From assembly GCF_009914055.1 (NCBI RefSeq), contig NZ_CP028271.1, positions 3,906,001-3,970,000 on the forward strand: a DNA stretch of 64,000 nucleotides, written 5' to 3'. Both the position numbers and the translations under genes were made by a program. Positions 19,485-26,787 of this stretch are shown in pieces (the first letter of the stretch is position 1; each line of letters starts with the position of its first letter). The DNA comes from Mixta intestinalis (lineage in GTDB: Bacteria; Pseudomonadota; Gammaproteobacteria; Enterobacterales; Enterobacteriaceae). The notes under the pieces were generated by a model, which did no database searches, had not been told where the DNA came from, and saw only the letters and a program-made list of their open reading frames with translations.

Positions 19485-19870
19485 AATATTTATTTTTGCT
19501 CAAAGCATTGCCAGAACCATGAAAAATAACAGTCTCAGGGGTTATTTTTTTGACCGTAATCAAAAAGTAATTGTTTTGTTATAAATATTAAGTAATTAAT
19601 ACTTAAGGGGTACATTCAGGAAATTTAATAATTTGAGCCATTAAATAGTTAAGGTGTATCTTTTTACCGTTTATTTATATTAATGTAATTGGCGCTTTCA
19701 ACTTGCAAAGCAAACCCTGTCCCGCCAGAGAGCGTTTCGCATTTTTTGTACCGCGATTTCTTTGCGAAGCACAGGTTGAAGGTTCAGAATTGCCAGGCAA
19801 ACGCTGAATGAATAAGCGGATTAAGATTACCATCGAATTTGTGTGGCTGTTATAACCAGGTAGACGTAAA
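19485..19870. promoter_or_regulatory. fdoG-fdhD divergent control region
   Basis: 386 bp of AT-rich DNA between the divergent fdoG and fdhD genes. It must hold promoters for both. The FNR-like site is listed separately. I see no open reading frame with a ribosome site in it. Confidence 0.6.
19550..19563. promoter_or_regulatory. FNR-like site upstream of fdoG
   Basis: TTGAC-CGTA-ATCAA matches the FNR consensus TTGAT-N4-ATCAA at 9 of 10 positions. Its near edge is 65 bp upstream of the fdoG ATG. This would fit an activator position if transcription begins about 30 nt before the start codon. No transcript data are available. Confidence 0.55.
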
Positions 19871-20707
19871 TTGAACTCTGAAGATCAACAAAACTACGAA
19901 GCTGTGAGCAGTTTCACCGGCGCGAGTAAAGCGCTGGTTTGGCAGCGAGACGCGCTGACTGAATCCCGTAGCGACTGGCTGGCCGACGAGGTGCCGGTAG
20001 CGCTGGTCTACAATGGCATATCCCATGTCGTCATGATGAGCACCCCCAAAGATTTGAAGGCGTTTGCGCTGGGGTTTTCGCTGTCGGAAGGGATTATCGT
20101 CGCGCCGGAAGAGATTTACGGTATTGATGTGGTTCCGGGCTGTAACGGCATTGAAGTGCAGATCGAACTTTCCAGCCGCCGCTTTATGGCACTGAAAGAG
20201 CATCGTCGGGCGATGGCCGGGCGTACCGGCTGTGGCGTTTGCGGCGTTGAACAGCTTAATGATATCGGCAAGCCGATTGAGCCTCTGCCGTTCAGTCAGA
20301 CTTTTGATTTGAATCTGCTGGATAATGCGCTGCGGCAGCTGAAAGACTATCAGCCGGTGGGGCAGCTTACCGGTTGTACCCATGCGGCGGCATGGATTAG
20401 CGAAGCAGGACAGCTGACCGGCGGCTGCGAAGATGTAGGTCGTCACGTTGCGTTGGATAAACTACTCGGTTACCGCAGCCGTAAAGGGTGGGCGCGCGGC
20501 GCGGCGCTGGTATCCAGCCGCGCCAGCTATGAGATGGTGCAGAAATCGGCCATGTGCGGCGTACAGATACTGTTTGCCGTTTCTGCGGCAACGCGGCTGG
20601 CGGTTGAGGTAGCAGAACGCAGTAATCTGACGCTGGTGGGCTTCAGTAAACCAGGGCGTGCCACCGTTTATACGCATCCACAGCGGTTAATTAATACTTT
20701 GCGTTAA
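19871..20707 (+). CDS. fdhD: Formate dehydrogenase accessory sulfurtransferase FdhD
   Basis: Cytoplasmic sulfur carrier that passes sulfur from IscS to the molybdenum cofactor of formate dehydrogenases. The active cysteines C121 and C124 lie in GRTGCGVCGVEQ; GCTHAAAW and GGCEDVGRHVALDKLLG are conserved. Length is 278 residues against 277. The start is TTG: an in-frame stop at 19853 and no ATG before residue 55 leave TTG 19871 as the best choice, with CAGG about 10 nt upstream. It is divergent from the fdo operon it serves. Confidence 0.94.
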   Translation: MNSEDQQNYEAVSSFTGASKALVWQRDALTESRSDWLADEVPVALVYNGISHVVMMSTPKDLKAFALGFSLSEGIIVAPEEIYGIDVVPGCNGIEVQIELSSRRFMALKEHRRAMAGRTGCGVCGVEQLNDIGKPIEPLPFSQTFDLNLLDNALRQLKDYQPVGQLTGCTHAAAWISEAGQLTGGCEDVGRHVALDKLLGYRSRKGWARGAALVSSRASYEMVQKSAMCGVQILFAVSAATRLAVEVAERSNLTLVGFSKPGRATVYTHPQRLINTLR

Positions 20708-20733
20708 GGCATTTATTATATTGCCAGAACGAT

Positions 20734-20757
20734 AGGGAGGAAATTAATTTTCTCCCT
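20734..20757 (+). terminator. Hairpin after fdhD
   Basis: AGGGAGGAAA (20734-20743) pairs with TTTTCTCCCT (20748-20757) around a TTAA loop, with one G-T pair. A T-rich stretch follows about 9 nt later, so it is a probable but imperfect terminator. Confidence 0.55.
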
Positions 20758-21076
20758 CTGCTTCATTTTTTAAATCCAGGCCCTGTCAGAATTAATATTG
20801 ATTAATCACGCCATTTTACGGCCAAAAAATAGTAATAAAACTATTTCCGGTTGAAGCGAGAAAAAAATTAATTATATTTAAGAAATAAATTGATGATTGT
20901 AATTAAATAGGTAGTTAATGATTATAAAATAGCTATATATTCTTTTAAGATATTTACAGGTTGCCTCAGCTGTTTTTTTTAGTTTATTATTGCCTGGTGC
21001 AATACCCCAGCATGGATTTGTTTCGGGGTGGCGCATAAGTCATTACATTCAAGACTTTTAAATAAAAGGAATTAAT
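20758..21076 (+). promoter_or_regulatory. Upstream region of the first double-glycine peptide gene
   Basis: Very AT-rich and without a gene. A candidate promoter is TTGCCT (20961-20966), an 18-nt spacer and TATTAT (20985-20990). It would give a leader of about 80 nt containing a small CCCC/GGGG hairpin (about 21004-21028) before the AAGGA ribosome site at 21066-21070. The low GC contrasts with the housekeeping genes on both sides and suggests acquired DNA. Confidence 0.4.
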
Positions 21077-21352
21077 ATGAAAGAGCTTACCGCAACTGAA
21101 ATTAAATCAGTTTCTGGTGGATTTTATTTCTCCGCGCCGTTTATCGGCGCATCAATTGGTAACGCAATGGGTGATGGAGATACTTCTGCGATCCTGGCTG
21201 GCGCTGCTATCGCATCTATTGCGTTAGTACCGTATTGCCCGCTGCACTGGTGTCTGGGTATCATCCTGGGTGGCGCAGCTATCATCGTTAAGATTATAGA
21301 TTGCAACAACCCTGATCCGGAACCGAATCCGGAACCGACCCCGATTGGCTAA
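21077..21352 (+). CDS. Small peptide precursor with double-glycine leader (microcin/bacteriocin-like)
   Basis: A 91-residue product. The first 15 residues, MKELTATEIKSVSGG, are a textbook double-glycine leader of the kind cut by C39-peptidase ABC exporters and used by class II microcins and bacteriocins. The predicted 76-residue mature peptide starts FYFSAPFIGASIG, has a Gly/Ala-rich hydrophobic middle with three cysteines (C54, C59, C76), and ends in a Pro/Glu tail (NPDPEPNPEPTPIG). AAGGA lies 6 nt upstream and a strong terminator follows 26 nt after the stop, so it is a one-gene unit. No immunity gene or exporter is seen nearby. I do not recognise a named family; antibacterial action is inferred. 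Confidence 0.85.
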   Translation: MKELTATEIKSVSGGFYFSAPFIGASIGNAMGDGDTSAILAGAAIASIALVPYCPLHWCLGIILGGAAIIVKIIDCNNPDPEPNPEPTPIG

Positions 21353-21378
21353 GGTTTTTTAGTCACTCTGTTAATACC

Positions 21379-21410
21379 AATAGCTCCGATATAAAGGAGC
21401 TATTTTTTTT
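21379..21410 (+). terminator. Intrinsic terminator of the first double-glycine peptide gene
   Basis: A 9-bp stem, AATAGCTCC (21379-21387) with GGAGCTATT (21396-21404), runs into a stretch of eight T. Confidence 0.92.
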
Positions 21411-21673
21411 AGTAAATTAACTATGTTCTTTAATTAGCGATAAGCGTAAAACGGCAATACCTGAACATAGCTTTTATTTTAAAGCTTATTGTTCACCTGG
21501 TTACAAAGTTGCTTCGCAGTGATATTCGCTTTCGATGGAAATTCTTCTACTGCTGGTAAAGCGATGATGCGCCAACCTAAAAAATTAAAATAGTTAATTA
21601 AAAAATGGCAATTTTTTTAGATTCATTTATAGCGGCAGTCATCATAATAGTTGTTCTAATAAAAGTTTTATTT
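21411..21673. other. Gene-free AT-rich spacer between the two peptide genes
   Basis: No open reading frame here has a ribosome site. A 38-codon hydrophobic frame (21605-21721) exists but lacks a Shine-Dalgarno sequence and runs through the terminator at 21674. The presence of that terminator with no gene in front of it leaves room for a small non-coding transcript, which I cannot demonstrate. Confidence 0.4.
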
Positions 21674-21716
21674 GTAAATAAGCGATTTGAGCACCCTGTC
21701 GCTTATTTACTTTTTT
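21674..21716 (+). terminator. Strong intrinsic terminator with no assigned upstream gene
   Basis: A perfect 12-bp stem, GTAAATAAGCGA (21674-21685) with TCGCTTATTTAC (21699-21710), is followed by six T. It could stop read-through from the first peptide gene, which already has its own terminator, or end an unannotated transcript. Confidence 0.85.
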
Positions 21717-21793
21717 GTTAGTGCGGTGCTCATAAAAAAGCAAGTAAATAGTATAAATATGAATAGTACTGGGATTAATTAAAAGGAGTTCTT

Positions 21794-22078
21794 ATGAAGG
21801 AATTAAATGCGGTTGAAGTGAGCGCGGTGACTGGAGGCTGCTACGGCGGCGGTTATGGTGGTGGCTATTACGGCGGCGGCTATGGTGGCGGTTGTAATAT
21901 TTCCGTTTCACTGGATTCTATCTTTAATATGGTTTTTAACATTGTCAACGTTAGCGTTAATGCGGCGGTGAGCATTATTAACGTGGTTTCCAACGTTATC
22001 ATCAATATCGTTAATAACCTGCCGAACCCATCTCCGTGCCCTTGTCCTACGCCTGATCCGGAGCCGCCGTTAGGCTAA
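21794..22078 (+). CDS. Gly/Tyr/Cys-rich small peptide precursor with double-glycine leader (microcin/bacteriocin-like)
   Basis: A 94-residue product. The leader MKELNAVEVSAVTGG (residues 1-15) matches the double-glycine pattern and that of the gene 440 nt upstream. The predicted mature peptide opens with a low-complexity Gly/Tyr stretch bounded by C16 and C34, continues with about 40 residues of alternating Val, Ile and Asn (34-76), and ends in a Pro-rich tail with C82 and C84 (SPCPCPTPDPEPPLG). The tail resembles that of the first peptide. AAGGAG 6 nt upstream supports the start; a terminator follows. Secretion by a C39 exporter is family knowledge; function is unknown. Confidence 0.83.
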   Translation: MKELNAVEVSAVTGGCYGGGYGGGYYGGGYGGGCNISVSLDSIFNMVFNIVNVSVNAAVSIINVVSNVIINIVNNLPNPSPCPCPTPDPEPPLG

Positions 22079-22104
22079 TTCTTTTACTATAAGCGTAAGC
22101 GTAG

Positions 22105-22133
22105 ATAGCCCCGGTGATATGGGGCTATTTTTT
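22105..22133 (+). terminator. Intrinsic terminator of the second double-glycine peptide gene
   Basis: An 8-bp stem, ATAGCCCC (22105-22112) with GGGGCTAT (22121-22128), runs into six T. It resembles the terminator of the first peptide gene (both stems start ATAGC and end GCTATTTT). Confidence 0.92.
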
Positions 22134-22698
22134 CGTGCCTGATGAACCGGTTAAAGCAAAGCGCGGGATTTTTAGCATTTATCGACAAAAGCGGCGCAAG
22201 ACGGTTTGTCGATCCGTGCGTTTTACATCGTTAAAAAACGGGGAATTTCCGCTGGGCCTGAGCAATAAAAATCGCCTTCATAAAGTGCACCGCACCTTCA
22301 TGGCAAAAGGCGCTAACAGCGGGAGAAATTGCTGTTAATTGCGCCGATTAGCTGAACGTCAGGGCTGATAACAGGCCGCTGGAGCGCGCAGACACAAGGC
22401 CCGGCTATGCCTGTACTACTGCGATTTTTTGGATAACCGCTACCGCTTAAAAAAACATAAAAGAAAGGCGAATCGATTTTTATTTATCAATCAGTTACGA
22501 TGATTTTACGGCGGTTGCGCTTTTTGTTGTTCATCTTTTGCAAATAACGCATGAAGACACCGTATTTGGTATAACCTTATAACCAGAAGGGTGATGATAC
22601 CCCTTTTTTCGATCACTAATTTAACTATAATGATCCAACTGCTTACGCGGTGCTTACAACAGAAAAGTGCCGCCCTACAATAAATGGAGATGATGAAC
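22134..22698. other. Intergenic region before sodA
   Basis: No supported gene. It contains an inverted repeat, ATCGACAAA (22181-22189) with TTTGTCGAT (22205-22213), and near its right end a TATAAT hexamer (22626-22631) about 70 nt before sodA that is a likely -10; the -35 is unclear. I cannot confirm Fur, ArcA or SoxS sites, which control sodA in E. coli. Confidence 0.45.
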
Positions 22699-23316
22699 AT
22701 GAGTTATTCACTGCCATCCCTGCCTTACGCATACGACGCACTGGAACCGCATTTCGACAAGCAGACGATGGAGATCCATCACACTAAACACCACCAGACC
22801 TATGTCAACAACGCCAACGCGGCGCTGGAAGGCACCGAATTCGCTAACCTGCCGGTAGACGAGCTGATCACCAAACTGGATCAGGTGCCCGCAGAGAAAA
22901 AAACGGTACTGCGCAATAACGCAGGTGGCCACTACAACCACAGCCTGTTCTGGAAGGGCCTGAAAACTGGCACCACCCTGCAGGGTGAACTGAAAGCTGC
23001 TATCGAGAAAGATTTCGGCAGCGTTGAGAAATTTAAAGAAGAGTTTGAAAAAGCGGCTGCGACCCGTTTCGGCTCCGGCTGGGCATGGCTGGTGAAGAAG
23101 GGCGACAAGCTCGCCGTTGTTTCTACTGCTAACCAGGACAGCCCGCTGATGGGCGAAGCGATCTCTGGCGCGTCTGGCTACCCTATTCTTGGCCTGGACG
23201 TATGGGAACACGCTTACTATCTGAAGTACCAGAACAAACGTCCTGACTACATCAAAGCGTTCTGGAACGTGGTTAACTGGGATGAAGCGGCTGCACGTTT
23301 TGCTAACGCCAAATAA
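22699..23316 (+). CDS. sodA: Superoxide dismutase [Mn] SodA
   Basis: Cytoplasmic manganese superoxide dismutase that converts superoxide to hydrogen peroxide and oxygen. Metal ligands are H27, H81, D167 and H171 (DVWEHAYY), and GGHYNHSLFW is the family segment. Length is 205 residues against 206. The start at 22699 gives the family N-terminus MSYSLPSLPYAYDALEPHF with GGAG 9 nt upstream; the frame is open from 22684. It is a single-gene unit with its own terminator. Confidence 0.98.
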   Translation: MSYSLPSLPYAYDALEPHFDKQTMEIHHTKHHQTYVNNANAALEGTEFANLPVDELITKLDQVPAEKKTVLRNNAGGHYNHSLFWKGLKTGTTLQGELKAAIEKDFGSVEKFKEEFEKAAATRFGSGWAWLVKKGDKLAVVSTANQDSPLMGEAISGASGYPILGLDVWEHAYYLKYQNKRPDYIKAFWNVVNWDEAAARFANAK

Positions 23317-23344
23317 TATCGCCAGTTAAAGCATGATTAATCGA

Positions 23345-23376
23345 CCGGCAGGATTTTCATCCTGCCGGTTTTTTTA
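23345..23376 (+). terminator. Intrinsic terminator of sodA
   Basis: A 9-bp stem, CCGGCAGGA (23345-23353) with TCCTGCCGG (23360-23368), is followed by a long T-run. Confidence 0.93.
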
Positions 23377-23540
23377 TTTTAAAATGTCTATTCATTGAGC
23401 TGCCGTTTAATATAATTGTGAACTGTGGCTTGCAAAATTGAACAATTTCTTAATGCGGATTTATTAGCAGAATATTAACTTTCTGTTGATATTCCTCGTT
23501 CTATTATTGGCTCATGTTCTCTTAATATTAATTAATAATA

Positions 23541-24491
23541 ATGTCTACTATTACTGACAGCTCAGCACCAGCAATCTCTACCGGATCGCTCTTTTTCCAG
23601 TTAGCTCGCGGCACATTTAAGCCAAATAAAATTTGGGCGTGTCGGCGTTTTCGTACCAAGTTTTTGTTACGCTCTCTGGCCTGGCCAATCACTACCTTCT
23701 CCTATATGGAGCAGATGTCGCAGCTACCTGCCATGCGGCAGGCGCTTCATATCCAGGGATTGCTGCCTGCTAAAATCCACCGCCCTTATCTGTGCGCCAA
23801 CTTTAGCGTTAAGCAACGTGCACAGGCGTTGCTGGATCATTACGGCACCGTGCAGCAGCTGCCACAGCCGCTCCGTCAGCTATTTTTATCGCCGGTCAAT
23901 CAGCCAGTGGCATATTTGCAGGGTAAAAATGAGGAACGTTTCGATATTACCTGTAGTACCGGGCGCTTCGATCGTGAAGGCGAAGTCTCGCTGGTTTTAA
24001 CGTATAACGGTACGGTTATCGCCTCACTCTCTTTCTCTTTTCTTCAGCAGGCAGGGCAGCTGGGGCTGTTAATTGGCGGATTGCAGGGGCCGCGTAAAAC
24101 GGTGGACGCCACAGTTATTCGCGAGGCGACCAAAGCGGGCCACGGCATTTTTCCAAAACGCCTGCTGATGGAAACGCTGTTTTACCTTGCTGCATCCTGC
24201 CAGGTGACATGGATTCAGGCGGTGGGCGATGACACGCACGTGTTTCGTAGCCTGCGCTATCGTCACAGTAAGAAAGAGGTGTTCCACGCCAGCTACAGCG
24301 AATTCTGGCTATCGTTAAACGGGCAGGCGTTGGCAAACGGCCTTTATCAGCTACCGCTGGCGATGCCGCGTAAGCCGCTGGAGGAGATTGCCAGTAAGAA
24401 ACGCGCCGAATATCGCCGCCGCTATGAATTTATGGATGCGCTGCAACGGCAGCTGTCGGAAGTAGTGACAGAGAACGCAGGCCGGGCGTAA
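23541..24491 (+). CDS. VirK/YbjX family protein (DUF535)
   Basis: A 316-residue cytoplasmic protein of the VirK/YbjX family. Supporting segments are FRTKFLLRSLAWPITTFSYM near residue 35, HRPYLCANFS near 80, and LLIGGLQGPRK followed by an IREATKAGHGIFPKRLLME block near 195-220. Family members in Shigella and Salmonella are linked to virulence-protein export and to resistance to antimicrobial peptides; their chemical activity is not known. There is no clear ribosome site before the ATG, and no signal peptide. It is convergent with yibL. Which paralogue it is I cannot tell. Confidence 0.85.
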   Translation: MSTITDSSAPAISTGSLFFQLARGTFKPNKIWACRRFRTKFLLRSLAWPITTFSYMEQMSQLPAMRQALHIQGLLPAKIHRPYLCANFSVKQRAQALLDHYGTVQQLPQPLRQLFLSPVNQPVAYLQGKNEERFDITCSTGRFDREGEVSLVLTYNGTVIASLSFSFLQQAGQLGLLIGGLQGPRKTVDATVIREATKAGHGIFPKRLLMETLFYLAASCQVTWIQAVGDDTHVFRSLRYRHSKKEVFHASYSEFWLSLNGQALANGLYQLPLAMPRKPLEEIASKKRAEYRRRYEFMDALQRQLSEVVTENAGRA

Positions 24492-24510
24492 TCCTCACCC
24501 GGCCAGCAAA

Positions 24511-24873
24511 TCAGAAGGGTTTTGGCGCAAAGCCGGTCATTTCTTTTAGATCCATCTCTTTACCCAGCGCGGTCATCGGGTGTACCACGATCAGGCCGCG
24601 CACGCTTTTCTTCAGCGCGCCCATATTTGCCTGTTCTTTTTTGGTGATGACGCGATTAAACGGCAGCTTTTCCAGCTTCTGCGCTTCTTTGCTGAGCTTC
24701 TGCACGCGAACATTGCGTAAGCGTTCAATCTCGGTAGTAAGCGTTTCTTTCTCTTTCAGCAGCGCGCCAAGCTTTTCCGCATCGCCCGATTCCAGCAACG
24801 CTGGTTCTTTACGATTAAGCGCATCCAGCTGATCGCTGAGGCGCTTGATTTCGGCTTTTTCCTGCTCTTTCAT
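24511..24873 (-). CDS. yibL: YibL ribosome-associated protein
   Basis: A 120-residue protein, the same length as E. coli YibL, which co-purifies with ribosomes. The N-terminal half is a charged coiled coil (about residues 1-60), followed by the family segment KLSKEAQKLEKLPFNRVITK and VRGLIVVHPMTALGKEMDL. In E. coli it also lies beside mtlR, as here (62 nt after the mtlR stop on the same strand). The molecular role is unknown. Confidence 0.93.
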   Translation of the reverse strand: MKEQEKAEIKRLSDQLDALNRKEPALLESGDAEKLGALLKEKETLTTEIERLRNVRVQKLSKEAQKLEKLPFNRVITKKEQANMGALKKSVRGLIVVHPMTALGKEMDLKEMTGFAPKPF

Positions 24874-24935
24874 GCGTTGTTACCTGTACTAATGATTAAC
24901 CGATATGATACACGAAAAGCGGGCAGGCGCGGGGC

Positions 24936-25550
24936 TTACTTTTTGAAGGCCTGCTTCAGGCTGATGCGGGAAATCAATTCCGTCAGGGAAAGCACCATCG
25001 TGGAACGTAGCACCTGCTGATAACGCTGCTGCTGCATTGCGCGTAGCTGCGCATCATCGTCTGAGAAATCGGGGCGGGGCGGCCAGGCGCTGACGCAATG
25101 CAGCTCACCGAACGGACCTAATATCTCATCGTCGCTGAAGCGGTATTCGTTGCCGTCATGGTTCAGCTCTTCACGCAGCGCCATCAGCAATTCGCAGTCT
25201 TCATATTCCTGACGACTAATCACGCCCAGACCATAAATCAGCTTCAGCCGTACCGAAAGCTCACCCAGTGGGCCATCGCCCAGCAGCAGCGGCTCGACGG
25301 CATATTTCACCGCATAATCATCCTTGCGAAACACCTGAATCACCAGCAGATTGACCGCCTCGGCCAATAGCTCTACGGCGGCAATCAGGAAGCCTCTTAC
25401 CGAGTGTCCGGCATTCAGGCGCTCCAGCACCTGATTCTCAAAAGCCTGCTTCTCTTCCATTGTTGCCTGTACATTTATCATTCTGCGCGGGGGCACAGCC
25501 AGGCTGTGCCCTTGTTGCTCACCGTTAAGCGTCATCGGGAGCGTGCGCAT
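24936..25550 (-). CDS. mtlR: Mannitol operon repressor MtlR
   Basis: Repressor of the mannitol operon. It lacks a classical DNA-binding motif but matches the MtlR family over its core (AFENQVLERLNAGHSVRGFL, KDDYAVKYAVEPLL, LRLKLIYGLGVI-type and LREELNHDGNEY segments) and ends SLTELISRISLKQAF. The longest frame is 204 residues against 195 in E. coli, and its ATG overlaps the mtlD stop (TAATG). The start is uncertain: codons 6, 24 and 30 are also ATG, and only codon 30 (AGG five nt upstream) has a visible ribosome site. A palindrome lies between the first and later starts. Confidence 0.9.
   Translation of the reverse strand: MRTLPMTLNGEQQGHSLAVPPRRMINVQATMEEKQAFENQVLERLNAGHSVRGFLIAAVELLAEAVNLLVIQVFRKDDYAVKYAVEPLLLGDGPLGELSVRLKLIYGLGVISRQEYEDCELLMALREELNHDGNEYRFSDDEILGPFGELHCVSAWPPRPDFSDDDAQLRAMQQQRYQQVLRSTMVLSLTELISRISLKQAFKK
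25491..25511. other. Perfect palindrome at the start of mtlR
   Basis: GGGCACAGCC (25491-25500), one central base, and GGCTGTGCCC (25502-25511). In mtlR mRNA it would form a stable hairpin about 10 nt before the ATG of codon 24. It may limit entry of ribosomes or mark the untranslated gap between mtlD and mtlR. Confidence 0.6.
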
Positions 25551-26698
25551 TATGGCATTGCGTCATAGGCCTTAACCACTGCGGCAACCACTTCGCTGTT
25601 AATATCCAGACCAGAAACCTGCGCCAGTGCCGCCTGCGGGCCTGATTTTTCCAGCAGCGCCGCCAGTTCCTGCGCCTGTGGGTCCTGTTCGCTACGATAG
25701 TGCATCGCGGCGGCAATTCCTTTCACCAGGTTATCGTGCGGCAGCTGATACTCCAGCGTGCCCAGCGTTGGCTTGATTAAGCGATCGCCTGCGCTCAGTT
25801 TACGCAGCGGCTGACGACCTACGCGTTCAACGTCATCCTTCAGGTAAGGGTTTTCGAAGCGTCCGAGGATTTTTTCTATATAGGCAGCATGTTTTTCCGC
25901 ATCAAAGCCGTAGCGTTTGATCAGCACCGCACCGCTCTCCTGCATTGCGCCTTTCACTACCGCACGTACCGCCGGATCGAGAATGGCGTCACGAATGGTC
26001 TGGTGGCCTGCCAGCTGGCCAAGATAAGCGGTAATGGCATGGCCGGTATTCAGGGTAAACAGCTTACGCTCAACGAACGCCATCAGATTATCGGTCAGTT
26101 CCATGCCGGGAATCGTCGGCAGCGCGCCTTTGAACTGCGTTTTATCGACGATCCATTCACTGAAGGTTTCCACGGTGACTTCCAGCGGATCGTTGCTGCC
26201 CGCAGCGCTCGGCGGCACGATACGGTCAACGGCGGAATCGACAAAGCCGACATGTTCTTCTACCCATGCGTGGTAGCTTTCCGGCAGCGCGGCCAGTACG
26301 TGCTGTTTCAGCTGGCTGGTGCCGCGCACCATATTTTCACAGGCAATAATGTTCAGCGGACGGGTATTAGCGTTATCACTGCGCCTGGCCAGACCGCGTG
26401 CGATGCCGTCAGCGATGCGCGCCAGAATCTGTGGGCCAACCGCTGTGGTAACGATATCAACCTCAGCAATCAACGTAACTATCTCATCACTGGTACTGTT
26501 AACTGCGCTGACGCCGGTTACGGTTTCTACCTGTGCCTGCTCGCCAACCACGTGTACCGGATACTGATGACGGGCGTTCAACGCATCCAGCACCGCCTGA
26601 TTGACGTCTGCAAAAACCAGTTCAATACCGGCATCCGCCAGCAGCTTGCCGATAAAACCACGACCGATATTACCCGCGCCGAAATGTAATGCTTTCAT
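25550..26698 (-). CDS. mtlD: Mannitol-1-phosphate 5-dehydrogenase MtlD
   Basis: NAD-dependent enzyme that oxidises mannitol 1-phosphate, made by MtlA, to fructose 6-phosphate. The N-terminal nucleotide-binding loop is HFGAGNIGRGFIG, and the conserved IACENMVRGTSQLK, VDSAVDRIVP and NTGHAITAYLG segments are present. Length is 382 residues, as in E. coli. I chose the ATG at 26698 (MKALHFGAGNIG); the frame stays open to 26731, and AAAGG lies 12 nt upstream, rather far. Confidence 0.97.
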   Translation of the reverse strand: MKALHFGAGNIGRGFIGKLLADAGIELVFADVNQAVLDALNARHQYPVHVVGEQAQVETVTGVSAVNSTSDEIVTLIAEVDIVTTAVGPQILARIADGIARGLARRSDNANTRPLNIIACENMVRGTSQLKQHVLAALPESYHAWVEEHVGFVDSAVDRIVPPSAAGSNDPLEVTVETFSEWIVDKTQFKGALPTIPGMELTDNLMAFVERKLFTLNTGHAITAYLGQLAGHQTIRDAILDPAVRAVVKGAMQESGAVLIKRYGFDAEKHAAYIEKILGRFENPYLKDDVERVGRQPLRKLSAGDRLIKPTLGTLEYQLPHDNLVKGIAAAMHYRSEQDPQAQELAALLEKSGPQAALAQVSGLDINSEVVAAVVKAYDAMP

Positions 26699-26725
26699 CG
26701 TTGTCATAACCTTTAAAAAAGAGAG

Positions 26726-26772
26726 GGGCAAGTCTGCCTTGCCCGGATAAGGGGCCGGGCAGAGCGGCCCCT
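26726..26772 (-). other. Two hairpins between mtlA and mtlD
   Basis: GGGCAAG/CTTGCCC (26726-26744) and AGGGGCC/GGCCCCT (26750-26772) fill the 89-nt gap. Neither has a T-run, so they more likely set mRNA processing or the mtlA:mtlD ratio than end transcription. Confidence 0.6.
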
Positions 26773-26787
26773 CAACGTATGGTCAGC

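Noticed and set aside
21605..21721. 38-codon hydrophobic open frame between the two peptide genes, possible immunity protein
   Set aside because: It has no ribosome site and its last third is the terminator stem and T-run; the AT-rich sequence alone favours hydrophobic codons.
22114..22338. 74-codon frame after the second peptide gene
   Set aside because: It starts inside the terminator stem and has no ribosome site or homology.
22560..22612. Hairpin GGGT/ACCC followed by T-run before sodA as a terminator
   Set aside because: The stem is only about four base pairs and no gene precedes it.
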